Positions 36,865 to 45,050 of a DNA stretch of 64,000 nucleotides are shown here, one piece after another. Source of the DNA: Pseudoalteromonas sp. MMG007 (lineage in GTDB: Bacteria; Pseudomonadota; Gammaproteobacteria; Enterobacterales; Alteromonadaceae); contig NZ_JAGJEI010000013.1 in NCBI RefSeq assembly GCF_018100985.1, positions 61,734 through 125,733 on the forward strand, given 5' to 3'. The first letter of the stretch is position 1, and each line of letters opens with the position of its first letter. Under the pieces are notes generated by a model, which ran no database searches, was not told the origin of the DNA, and worked only from the letters and a program-made list of their open reading frames with translations. A program made the position numbers and the translations under genes.

Positions 36865-37051
36865 ATACCAACCCAAAAAATTCTTAATCATTTACGTTGC
36901 TAAACGTGTCGCTCCCTGCACCAAAAATTCTCATTTAAGAATGAATTAGAAGGTAGAGCTGCCGAGAACAACTAAATATCGAATTTTTGCTTAGCCTATC
37001 AATACGTTTTTCCAGCTTTAAAACAGACTTTTTAGTTGAGTAAATTGGTAT
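36865..37051. mobile_element. short repeat element inserted in the array (187 bp)
   Basis: The ends read ATACCAA (36865-36871) and TTGGTAT (37045-37051), forming short terminal inverted repeats. It has no coding frame. Removing it restores the normal array spacing between units 1 and 2, so it is probably a later insertion. A diverged right end is found at 18735-18799. Confidence 0.55.
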
Positions 37052-37104
37052 TAATTTTTATTTTAAATATTTTTCAGTATTTTCTGAACTTAATTAAAAG
37101 TTAG

Positions 37105-37225
37105 GCGTCTACTATTATGCAATTGTTGATTAATTGCAGTTAATACAAGTTTTCATGTTGATTTCCCCCTATTTAGTTACTAATTTTAGTAACCACTAAG
37201 CCAGCGCCTTTTAGCTGGCTTTTTT
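37105..37225 (+). ncRNA. putative small RNA, array unit 2
   Basis: Same layout as unit 1. Stem 1 carries a small insertion (GCAATTGTTGATTAATTGC) before the conserved loop TTGCAG, and still closes with TTGT/ACAA. The CCCCC stretch, the GTTACTAATTTTAGTAAC stem and a GCCAGC/GCTGGC terminator follow. Confidence 0.65.
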
Positions 37226-37296
37226 ATGCCTAAAATTTGCCTTAATTATTATATTTAAATTTTTTAATGATTATTTTGAACTTAATCTAACATTGG

Positions 37297-37414
37297 GCGT
37301 CTACTATTATGCTTGTTGATTAATTGCAGTTAATACAAGTTTTCATGTTGATTCCCCCTATTTAGTTACTAATTTTAGTAACCACTGAGCCAGCGCCTTT
37401 TAGCTGGCTTTTTT
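37297..37414 (+). ncRNA. putative small RNA, array unit 3
   Basis: Close to the array consensus. Stem 1 is CTTGT-tg-ATTAA, loop TTGCAG, TTAAT-ACAAG. Then come GATTCCCCCTATTTA, the 8-bp-arm stem GTTACTAA-tt-TTAGTAAC, and the terminator GCCAGCGCCTTTTAGCTGGC followed by Ts. Confidence 0.7.
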
Positions 37415-37485
37415 ATATCTAAAATTTGCCTTAATTATTATATTTAAATTTTTTAATGATTATTTTGAACTTAATTAAATGTTGG

Positions 37486-37604
37486 GCGTCTACTATTATG
37501 CTTGTTGATTAATTGCAGTTAATACAAGTTTTCATGTTGATTCCCCCCTATTTAGTTACTAATTTTAGTAACCACTGAGCCAGCGTCTTTTAGCTGGCTT
37601 TTTT
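37486..37604 (+). ncRNA. putative small RNA, array unit 4
   Basis: Nearly identical to unit 3, with one extra C in the C run (CCCCCC) and one change in the terminator loop. All three stems are intact. Confidence 0.7.
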
Positions 37605-37674
37605 ATATCTAAAATTTGCCTTAATTATTATATTTAAATTTTTTAACTACTACTTTGAACTTAATCTAACGTTG

Positions 37675-37793
37675 CACGTCTACTATTATGCTTGTTGGTT
37701 AATTGCAGTTAACTCAAGCATCATGTTGATTACCCTGATTGGTTACTAAATTTAGTAATGATTGAGCCAGCCCATTTTGAGCTGGCTTTTTTT
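37675..37793 (+). ncRNA. putative small RNA, array unit 5 (diverged)
   Basis: Stem 1 changes from ATTAA/TTAAT to GTTAA/TTAAC, a paired change that keeps base pairing. The C run is reduced to TACCCTGA. Stem 2 reads GTTACTAAATTTAGTAAT. The terminator GCCAGCCCATTTTGAGCTGGC plus seven Ts is intact. Confidence 0.65.
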
Positions 37794-37833
37794 ATGCCTA
37801 AAATAAATATTTTGAATAGTTTTTTGGTTTACA

Positions 37834-37936
37834 CGGTCTACTGTTATACCTGCTGAACAACAGCAGTAGATTATTTTCCCTTTGATTACTTTATTATGTA
37901 ATGTCGAGCCAGCTTACTTCTAGTTGGCTCATTTTT
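37834..37936 (+). ncRNA. putative small RNA, array unit 6 (most diverged)
   Basis: The start keeps GGTCTACTGTTAT. Stem 1 is replaced by a different but perfect hairpin, CTGCTG-aacaa-CAGCAG. TTTTCCC remains as the C-containing stretch. The terminator is GAGCCA...TGGCTC followed by Ts. The structure is kept while the sequence has drifted. Confidence 0.5.
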
Positions 37937-38025
37937 ATTTAAATTAAAGCTTTAGTTACTTCCCCTACCCCGCACCAATGTTATTCGTTATGATGGCATG
38001 TCACTAAATTTTATAAGTTTATTTT

Positions 38026-39492
38026 ATGTTTACCCAATTACTCACTCATATCGACTGGTTAAGTCTGGGCGCTGGCGTTACCGCAGGCGCAGTACTTTAT
38101 AGTGTTGTAGCTGCCCAGCTTCGTAAAAAATTAAATCAACAAATTAGCGAGCAGCAACAGCAACTTTCATTGTTACAAAATCAGTTTGATAATAAAGAGC
38201 TGCAATACAATACCTTATTAGAAGATCATGAATTACTAGAGCACACCCATCAGGAGCAACGCGACGAAGCGCAGCATTTTAAAACCCGCTTTAGCGAGCA
38301 AGAAAAACAAAGCGTTCAATACAACCATTTTTGGCGTAAAGCCGAAGGCGAGCTAACCGCTTTGCGAGAGCAATTTAACCAGCGCGATATTGAGCTTAAT
38401 AATATGCGCACTACGCTTGAACAAAAGCAGCAAAACTTTACCGAACAACTTGCACAAATAGAGCAAAGTAAAAATGTGCTTAAAAAAGAGTTTGAAAATC
38501 TAGCTAACAAAATCTTAGAAGAAAAATCGCAAAGTTTTAAAACCTTAAACCAAGAAAGCATTGAGCAACTATTAAAACCAGTACAAGGCGAGCTAAAAGG
38601 CTTTAGAGATAAAATGGAATCTATTCACGTTGAAGATTTAAAACAACGTGCTGCTCTTAAAACAGAGCTACTGCATTTACAAGCTAAAAGCCAAGCTATT
38701 ACAGAACAAGCCGATAAGCTCAGTAATGCACTACAGGGGCAAAAAAAGACTCAAGGTAATTGGGGCGAACTGATGCTCGAAAACGTACTCGACAGCGCAG
38801 GCCTGCGTGCAGGCAGTGACTACAAACGCGAAGTATCGTTTAACACAGAAGATGGCCGACTGCGCCCTGATGTAGTTGTGTACTTACCACAGGGCCGCCA
38901 CTTGGTGATTGATGCTAAAACATCGCTAAATGCTTATACCCGTTACGTAAACGCCGAAAACGAACTAGAGGCTAGTCAAGCAATTAAAGAGCATGTAAAT
39001 GCCGTTACAGCGCGCATTAATGAGCTTGCAAGTAAATCGTACGATCGCCTCCCTGGTATAAACTCGCCTGAAGTGGTTATTATGTTTGTGCCTATAGAGT
39101 CTGCATTTGTAGAGGCGCTTAAATACCAAAGTGATATTTACCAGCAAGCTATCGAAAAAAATATTTTAGTTGCTACACCAACAACTTTACTTACCAGCTT
39201 AAATATTGTTAAACAGCTGTGGCGCTTTGAAGAGCAAACTAAATACTCTAAAGAGCTGGCGAATCGTGCAGAGCGCTTTTACAACAAGCTCAATGGCTTT
39301 TTAACAAGTATGGAAGGTGTTGGTAAACAGCTCGATCGCGCAAAAGAAAGCTACGACAAAGCGTTCTCTCAGTTATACCGTGGTAAAGGTAACTTAATTA
39401 AACAAGCTTCTGAATTTAAAGAGCTAGGTGTATCGGTCCAAAAAGAGTTACCAAACGAAAGCGTAGAAAAAGCCCAGTTAGAGCTTGATTAG
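38026..39492 (+). CDS. rmuC: DNA recombination protein RmuC
   Basis: 488 residues. An N-terminal membrane helix (WLSLGAGVTAGAVLYSVVAA, about 11-30) is followed by a long coiled coil (about 32-230) rich in Gln and Glu, then the RmuC nuclease-like core: KKTQGNWGELMLENVLDSAGLRAGSDY, DGRLRPDVVVYLPQGRHLVIDAKTSL (about 285-310), and VVIMFVPIESAFVEAL. The protein is a membrane-tethered factor that limits inversions and rearrangements. It is likely a single-gene unit. Confidence 0.95.
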   Translation: MFTQLLTHIDWLSLGAGVTAGAVLYSVVAAQLRKKLNQQISEQQQQLSLLQNQFDNKELQYNTLLEDHELLEHTHQEQRDEAQHFKTRFSEQEKQSVQYNHFWRKAEGELTALREQFNQRDIELNNMRTTLEQKQQNFTEQLAQIEQSKNVLKKEFENLANKILEEKSQSFKTLNQESIEQLLKPVQGELKGFRDKMESIHVEDLKQRAALKTELLHLQAKSQAITEQADKLSNALQGQKKTQGNWGELMLENVLDSAGLRAGSDYKREVSFNTEDGRLRPDVVVYLPQGRHLVIDAKTSLNAYTRYVNAENELEASQAIKEHVNAVTARINELASKSYDRLPGINSPEVVIMFVPIESAFVEALKYQSDIYQQAIEKNILVATPTTLLTSLNIVKQLWRFEEQTKYSKELANRAERFYNKLNGFLTSMEGVGKQLDRAKESYDKAFSQLYRGKGNLIKQASEFKELGVSVQKELPNESVEKAQLELD

Positions 39493-39537
39493 GCTTAGTA
39501 TACAGTAGCTTTTTATTTATAAATTAAAGGAGGGTTA

Positions 39538-40092
39538 ATGATTTTCCCGTTACTGAGTTCACAAAGGTTAACGTTAACCCCTATTAATTATGAGGATAGA
39601 GACGCTATTTTTGCTCTTTTTTCAGACCAACAAGTTACTCAATACTATGATCTAGAGCCCTTAACCCAAATTTCCCAAGCTGATAAGTTAATCGCTTTAT
39701 TCAATACCCGGTATAAAAATGGTGAAGGGATCCGCTGGGCAATTCGTTTAAAAAGTACTGATGAGTTAATAGGTACTTGTGGTTTTAATAGTTGGTCAGT
39801 ACCAATGAAGCATGCATTCATTGGTTACGACCTAAAAAGCCTGTATTGGGGCAAAGGCTATGCTTTTGAGGCTATTCATATGATTATAAAAGCTGCCTTT
39901 GATGGACTGCTAAGGTGCGGTGCTTTAAATCGAATACAGGCTGATACGGTGCTCGGAAATAAATCTTCGGAAGCTTTGTTATTAAAGCTGGGCTTTTTTG
40001 AGGAAGGTTTAAGACGCCAAAGCGGCTTTTGGAAAAATCGTTTTCACGATTTAAAGTGTTTTGGTTTGTTAAAGTCAGACTTTAATAAATAA
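39538..40092 (+). CDS. GNAT family N-acetyltransferase (RimJ/RimL-like)
   Basis: 184 residues from an ATG with a GGAGGG ribosome site. The N-terminal LLSSQRLTLTPINYEDRDAIFALFSD and the acetyl-CoA region IGYDLKSLYWGKGYAFEAIHMIIKAAF (about 93-119) fit the RimJ/RimL acetyltransferase_3 group, as does the C-terminal RIQADTVLGNKSSEALLLKLGFFEEGLRRQ. Substrates in this group are protein N termini or small amines; the substrate here is unknown. Confidence 0.88.
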   Translation: MIFPLLSSQRLTLTPINYEDRDAIFALFSDQQVTQYYDLEPLTQISQADKLIALFNTRYKNGEGIRWAIRLKSTDELIGTCGFNSWSVPMKHAFIGYDLKSLYWGKGYAFEAIHMIIKAAFDGLLRCGALNRIQADTVLGNKSSEALLLKLGFFEEGLRRQSGFWKNRFHDLKCFGLLKSDFNK

Positions 40093-40663
40093 TTTTATTA
40101 ATCGTTTATCGCAAATATTGAGAATATTGCACCTGAATTAACATAGTCTCACCCCATATTTTTAGCTATGTAATTTATTAATAAATTAAAACTAATAGTG
40201 CTGATGTTTTTCATCAGCTCATCAAATTTTCAATAAAAAGCTTCATATTGACGAGTTTTCATTCTGCTCTAATTATTTACAGCCGCCTACACCACATAAA
40301 CAAAGATGTTTAGATTTTAATTTTGATAAAATCACACAAGGTCACTTTGTCCAGTAATTTATACGTTGTATTAAATGTAACAACTCTTTTGTTGTCAAAA
40401 GCAGTATTAACATTTGCACCACTATGGAAGTGTCACGCTTATTCAAACAATTAGCACGCACCACTGTGTACCCTTTATAAAACTATACTAGCGAGATAAA
40501 CAATCGAACTCTTTTGTTAATTAACTTATATGTTCAGCATCAGTTAACTTAACTCATCTTGTTGATATTATTGTGTTTTATAACTTGCGTATTGTTGAAT
40601 AAGTTTGAAAATTATACTAGCGTGTAAAGTAGATATTTAACGTTACTCAAGGAGAAAGGTTAC
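40093..40663. other. gene-free region upstream of the aldo/keto reductase
   Basis: About 570 bp with no credible reading frame. Two short motifs each occur twice in the same order: AACTCTTTTGTT near 40381 and 40507, and TATACTAGCG near 40484 and 40614. The second TATACTAGCG lies about 50 bp before the gene start and could include a -10 element. One copy of the first motif is inside a small ACAAC/GTTGT hairpin. Confidence 0.4.
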
Positions 40664-41824
40664 ATGGTATCTCGCAGAAGCTTTATTAAAGCAGGTGCAG
40701 CTTTAGGTATAGGATCTATTTTTAGTGCTTCAGCACTCGCTGAGCAACTAAAGGTAAAAATGTCTCAAGGGCAGCTTATGCCAACTAAAGGGCCAATCGA
40801 TAAAAGTGCAGCCTTGCCCACCAATGATGTTACAAACGCTAAACACTATCGCCCTGAAGCTAGAATGGGGTTAGGCGGTCTAGCCGCTGGTAATGGCTTT
40901 AACACCATATCTAGCGATGCAGAAATTCTAACAATGTTAAATGCTGCGTGGGACGCAGGTATACGGCATTACGATACTTCCCCGTTTTATGGTTTAAGCT
41001 TGAGTGAAAGACGCTTTGGGGATTTATTACGCAATAAAAAACGCGAAGACTTTGTATTATCCTCCAAGGTAGGCCGCTTACTTACACCTTCCGCTGAGCC
41101 TTTAGAAAATAGCTGGCACTGGGCCGATCATTCACCGTTTCATTATAAGTATGATTATTCAGCCTCGGGCACACGTCGTTCAATTGAGGATACTCTACAA
41201 AGAATTGGCGTGGCGTCGCTTGATATTGTTTATATTCACGATTTATCGCCTCAAAATAGTGATATGGGCGACGATTGGCTTAAATACTTTGATCAAGCAG
41301 CAAAAGGCGCAATTCCTGAGCTTACAAAAATGCGCGACGAGGGAATAATTAAAGGTTGGGGCTTTGGTGTTAATACACCGCATGCCGTTTACAAAGCGCT
41401 TGATATGTCAGATCCCGATATTTGTTTATTAGCGCTGCAGTACTCTATTTTAGATCACAAAGAAGCACTTAATAAAACCTTCCCTATGCTTGATAAACGA
41501 GGGATCTCTGCCGTTATTGGTGCGCCACTCAATGGTGGTTTTTTAACTGGGCGAAACCGCTTTAATTACTCACCTAAAATTCCTGCGCCTATGCAGCAAA
41601 AGTATAATGCAATTAGTGAAGTTGCTACTAAACATGGCATCGACATTAAAACAGCTGCGCTGCAATTTGCAGAAGCGCCATCCACTGTGGCCTCAATAGT
41701 GCCAGGTGCGCGTACTGCCGATCAAATTAATGCAAATGTTGCGTCAATGAAGGTAACCATTCCAGATGCGTTTTGGAGTGAGTTAAAAGCTAAAAACCTC
41801 ATCGAGCAAAATGCACCTGTATAA
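40664..41824 (+). CDS. Tat-exported aldo/keto reductase
   Basis: 386 residues. The N terminus MVSRRSFIKAGAALGIGSIF has a twin-arginine motif (SRRSFIK) and hydrophobic stretch, so the folded enzyme is probably exported; cleavage after ALA near residue 26 is likely. The barrel shows GIRHYDTSPFYGLSLSERRFGDLL (about 99-122, with the catalytic Asp and Tyr), VLSSKVGRLL with the catalytic Lys, and a C-terminal SIVPGARTADQINANVAS cofactor segment. It resembles D-threo-aldose 1-dehydrogenases. The substrate is unknown. Confidence 0.9.
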   Translation: MVSRRSFIKAGAALGIGSIFSASALAEQLKVKMSQGQLMPTKGPIDKSAALPTNDVTNAKHYRPEARMGLGGLAAGNGFNTISSDAEILTMLNAAWDAGIRHYDTSPFYGLSLSERRFGDLLRNKKREDFVLSSKVGRLLTPSAEPLENSWHWADHSPFHYKYDYSASGTRRSIEDTLQRIGVASLDIVYIHDLSPQNSDMGDDWLKYFDQAAKGAIPELTKMRDEGIIKGWGFGVNTPHAVYKALDMSDPDICLLALQYSILDHKEALNKTFPMLDKRGISAVIGAPLNGGFLTGRNRFNYSPKIPAPMQQKYNAISEVATKHGIDIKTAALQFAEAPSTVASIVPGARTADQINANVASMKVTIPDAFWSELKAKNLIEQNAPV

Positions 41825-41894
41825 TTACTAACTCAGAGGTGTGCTTTTAATTAAGCACACCCTTTTAAGCTACATTCGACATTGAATGTGCTGA

Positions 41895-42287
41895 TTATTT
41901 ATTACCTGCATACGCCCAGTTAACGCACTCTTGCGCTAAAATAGCGATGGTATCTAAACAGGTATCAGGCGATTGCTTAGCTTGTGTGGCTAATATCAGT
42001 GGCAGTTTTCAGCAGCTTTTTAAGGTAGTTAATAACGTAGGGTCTTCTATTACTATACGGGCACAAATGTCGCCGGGTACAATTAATACATCGGGCTGTA
42101 ATGATTCAGTAAAGTGATAATCGGCACTAACACGCAACCCGTGCTCTCCTAAGGAAGTCATAGAGTTTAGCGATATTAATTTGGGTTTGTCACATAACCC
42201 CTTTTCTGCCAGCAAGCCTATTAGTTACCATGAACCAACTAAATCCAGCTCTTCAACTTTGTCATAAATTAAAAAATATATTTTCAT
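41895..42287 (-). pseudogene. degraded DJ-1/PfpI (GlxA-like) family gene
   Basis: On the minus strand from ATG 42287 the frame reads MKIYFLIYDKVEELDLVGSW, then a TAA at codon 21, and continues in the same frame with LLAEKGLCDKPKLISLNSM and QPDVLIVPGD, typical of DJ-1/PfpI proteins. A second stop follows TTLKSC, after which the frame resumes with KLPLILATQAKQSPDTCLDT and ends AYAGNK. The nucleophile-elbow region is missing, so an internal deletion is likely. An intact fragment of 68 codons (42009-42215) should not be read as a gene. Confidence 0.75.
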
Positions 42288-42509
42288 ACTATGTTCCTTA
42301 GTCCTTTAATTTTTATAGCTTTTAAATAATTTGCCTAACAGGGCTTTCATATAACTGAGCAAATTTTTTTATTTAAGCTACGGAGCCACATTTTTATGCG
42401 TTTATTACATTACTACTTAGGTAAACTACATTAATTTGAGCAAGTGTTCAAAGTAAGTTAAGCTCAGAGCGACTAATCTACAAGTAATTTAAATTTATTG
42501 GGAGTAAAC

Positions 42510-43187
42510 ATGGCAACCACACTTGCATTTGACGTATACGGCACGCTTATAAACACTCACGGCGTATTGTCATTACTTGAAGATATGATTGGCGATAACG
42601 CGCAAAAATTTTCAAATACATGGCGTGAAAAACAGTTGGAGTACTCCTTTAGGCGCGGGTTGATGCAAAACTATATACCGTTTTCGTTATGTACTAAACA
42701 TGCCCTCGATTACGCGTGTTTAGCGCATAAAACGCAGCTGAGTGACGATCAAAAGCAGCAATTGCTTGAGCAATATAAAATTTTACCCGCCTTTGACGAT
42801 GTTAAAAAAGGCCTTGAGCAACTTAAAGCGCAAAATTACCGATTGTTTGCATTTTCAAACGGCGCTGCTGATGCGGTAAATAAATTGCTCGAAACCGCAG
42901 GTATTAGTGAGCTTTTTGAAGGCGTTATAAGCGCCGACGATATGAAAACATTTAAACCAAACCCAGGTGTTTATAGCCATTTTTTACGCGAAACCAATTC
43001 AATGGGTGCAAACACGTGGCTTATTTCGAGTAACCCGTTTGATATAACCGGCGCTATTTCGCATGGTATGCGCGGTGCGTGGATAAAACGCTCAGAAGAT
43101 TCTATTTTTGATCCGTGGGAAATTCAGCCTAATACGGTTGCCACTGATTTGGTGGATTTGAAAAACAAGCTTGAAGAGATTAATTAA
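42510..43187 (+). CDS. haloacid dehalogenase type II (L-2-haloacid dehalogenase-like)
   Basis: 225 residues from ATG 42510, preceded by GGGAG; an in-frame TTG at 42498 overlaps that ribosome site. Motif I is AFDVYGTLINTHG with the nucleophilic Asp. The dehalogenase-specific segment FSNTWREKQLEYSFRRGLM follows, then FAFSNGAADAV (motif II), FKPNPGVYSHFL (motif III Lys) and WLISSNPFDITGAISHGMRGAWIKR (motif IV region). The family hydrolyses L-2-haloalkanoates, although many members act on other substrates. Confidence 0.9.
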   Translation: MATTLAFDVYGTLINTHGVLSLLEDMIGDNAQKFSNTWREKQLEYSFRRGLMQNYIPFSLCTKHALDYACLAHKTQLSDDQKQQLLEQYKILPAFDDVKKGLEQLKAQNYRLFAFSNGAADAVNKLLETAGISELFEGVISADDMKTFKPNPGVYSHFLRETNSMGANTWLISSNPFDITGAISHGMRGAWIKRSEDSIFDPWEIQPNTVATDLVDLKNKLEEIN

Positions 43188-43511
43188 GCTGCATTTTTAC
43201 TTTTATACTCCTCTTTACCGCTTAAGTTGTAAAGAGGGGGTAGCCCTTACTTTTTGACCCGTCCAAAATACCTAAGCTTTATTACCCTCTCCTCAATTTT
43301 CAAATTAACAAACACGTCCTATTTGACCTGCGAATTAAATATTTACACAGTTCACTTTATATACACCGTTAGTTTTAAAAGTAATTCCTTATAACTAATT
43401 ACTTTGCCTTGATTGCGATAATAACCTTATATTTAGTCCTTAATCATTATTGATAATGAAAATTGTTACCATTAAGATCCTTGAACCCAAATAAGTACCA
43501 AGGACCGAAAT
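43188..43511. other. intergenic region before the siderophore operon
   Basis: About 320 bp. Near its start is a 9-bp-arm hairpin CCTCTTTAC/GTAAAGAGG (43210-43237) without a T tract, probably a weak end for the dehalogenase transcript. The right part holds a Fur box about 40-60 bp ahead of the decarboxylase start. Nothing else was recognised. Confidence 0.5.
43452..43470 (+). promoter_or_regulatory. Fur box of the siderophore operon
   Basis: GATAATGAAAATTGTTACC matches the 19-bp Fur consensus GATAATGATAATCATTATC at 15 positions. The sequence to the left (TCATTATTGATAATGA) extends the symmetry, suggesting overlapping Fur dimers. It implies iron-dependent repression of the downstream operon. 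Confidence 0.8.
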
Positions 43512-45050
43512 ATGTCACAACTACAATCGGCGCAGCTCAGCTCAGTCGAAAACCAAGCATTATTTGAGCAAAATGGCCTTCCGCCGCAATTTAATCTCGA
43601 TCAGTTTATTAACTATCAAATAGCGTCGTTGCAGGGGCTTTCGGCTGTGCAACAAGCTATGGCAAAAGCACAAAAGCCGTTTTCTGGCGTGGCGGTTAAT
43701 ACACTTGCCGCCACTGTTAACGATGTAGATTTAGCTAAACCTCTCGCTGATTTCCCGGCGGTATTAAACGAGCTTAAAAGCGTGTATTTAGATCACGCGG
43801 TGTATTTTCATCATCCGCGTTACATGGCGCATTTAAATTGCCCTGTTACGTACCCTGCGGTTGTGGCTGAGCACATCATTGGCGCAATTAATACCTCGGT
43901 AGATACGTGGGATCAAAGCGCTGGCGCGACCCTTATTGAACAAAAATTAATAGATTGGAGCTGTGAAAAAGCAAAATTACCGAGCACTGCCGATGGCGTT
44001 TTTACAAGTGGTGGTACGCAATCGAACTTAATGGCGATGCTTGTTGCACGCGAAGTTGCTGTGAGCCGTTATGCCCCCGATCATCAAGTAAAACTACAAG
44101 GTTTGCCAAACGTTGCCTCACGTTTTCGTATTTATTGCTCAGAGGTGGCGCATTTTAGTATTCAAAAGGCAGCAGCATTATTGGGCTTAGGTTATAACGC
44201 GGTAGTACCTGTGGCTACAAACAATAAAATGCAAATGGATATGGATGCGCTTAACCAAGCAATTGCAGATTCTAAAGCTAAGGGCGATTTACCTATCGCC
44301 GTGGTTGTTACCGCCGGTACAACCGATTTTGGCTCAATTGACCCAATTGAAGACATAGCAAAACTTGCTAAAAAAGAGCAGCTTTGGTGTCATGTTGATG
44401 GCGCATACGGCGGCGGGTTACTGGTAAGCGAGCATCACCGTAGTGCCCTAAACGGTATAGAACAAGTAGATTCAATTACCATAGATTACCATAAATCGTT
44501 TATGCAACCGGTTAGCTGCAGTGCGTTTTTATTAAGTGACAAACGCCACTTTAGCCATATTACCCTTTACGCCGACTACCTAAACCCATTAGCTGAGGCC
44601 GGCAATGGTACGCCAAATTTAGTTGATAAAAGCTTACAAACCACACGCCGTTTTGATGCCCTAAAGCTTTGGTTAACACTGCGCACTATAGGTGAAGCGC
44701 CGCTTGGAAGAGCGTTTGATAAAGTAATTGGCCTTGCTCGTCAAACCCACATTGTGCTTAACGACCACCCTGATTTTGAAGTTGTAAATTACCCAGAGCT
44801 CAGCGCACTGGTATTTCGCTTTGCACCAGAGGAGCTAAAACATAACCCTGATTTACTCGACACCCTAAACCTGCACGTACGCCAAACATTCTTAAATACT
44901 GGTGAAGCCATGATTGCACGCACCAAAATTAACGGCCGTCACTACCTTAAATTTACGCTACTTAATGCCCAGTGCCAATTGAGCGATGTGCGCGCTGTGC
45001 TTGAACAAATTAGCACTATTGCGTGGCAAACGTATAAGGAGCAAAAATAA
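43512..45050 (+). CDS. PLP-dependent decarboxylase, siderophore diamine supply
   Basis: 512 residues, group II pyridoxal-dependent decarboxylase. Visible: GVFTSGGTQSNLMAMLVAR (about 160-178), AVVVTAGTTDFGSIDPIEDIA, HVDGAYGGGLL with the cofactor Asp (about 295-305), and SITIDYHKSFMQPV with the Schiff-base Lys. In hydroxamate siderophore operons this enzyme makes cadaverine or putrescine from lysine or ornithine (DesA, BibA). Its TAA shares a base with the next ATG. Substrate choice between lysine, ornithine and diaminobutyrate cannot be read from the sequence. Confidence 0.9.
   Translation: MSQLQSAQLSSVENQALFEQNGLPPQFNLDQFINYQIASLQGLSAVQQAMAKAQKPFSGVAVNTLAATVNDVDLAKPLADFPAVLNELKSVYLDHAVYFHHPRYMAHLNCPVTYPAVVAEHIIGAINTSVDTWDQSAGATLIEQKLIDWSCEKAKLPSTADGVFTSGGTQSNLMAMLVAREVAVSRYAPDHQVKLQGLPNVASRFRIYCSEVAHFSIQKAAALLGLGYNAVVPVATNNKMQMDMDALNQAIADSKAKGDLPIAVVVTAGTTDFGSIDPIEDIAKLAKKEQLWCHVDGAYGGGLLVSEHHRSALNGIEQVDSITIDYHKSFMQPVSCSAFLLSDKRHFSHITLYADYLNPLAEAGNGTPNLVDKSLQTTRRFDALKLWLTLRTIGEAPLGRAFDKVIGLARQTHIVLNDHPDFEVVNYPELSALVFRFAPEELKHNPDLLDTLNLHVRQTFLNTGEAMIARTKINGRHYLKFTLLNAQCQLSDVRAVLEQISTIAWQTYKEQK

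Larger units (their letters stand above)
36735..37936 (+). repeat. tandem array of six related ~120-bp units
   Basis: Units start at 36735, 37105, 37297, 37486, 37675 and 37834. Spacing is 189-192 bp for units 2-5. It is 370 bp between units 1 and 2, which falls to about 183 once the 187-bp element inserted there is removed. Each unit ends in a terminator-like hairpin and is preceded by a conserved TGAAC-TTAAT stretch. No unit has a usable reading frame. The whole 36708-38025 gap between the helicase and rmuC is this array. Confidence 0.85.

Noticed and set aside
36735..37936. Array read as a CRISPR or satellite repeat
   Set aside because: Repeat units are about 120 bp with conserved spacers and internal terminators, not short repeats with unique spacers; there are no cas genes.
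42009..42215. 68-residue independent protein on the minus strand
   Set aside because: It is an open segment between two stops of the decayed DJ-1/PfpI gene.
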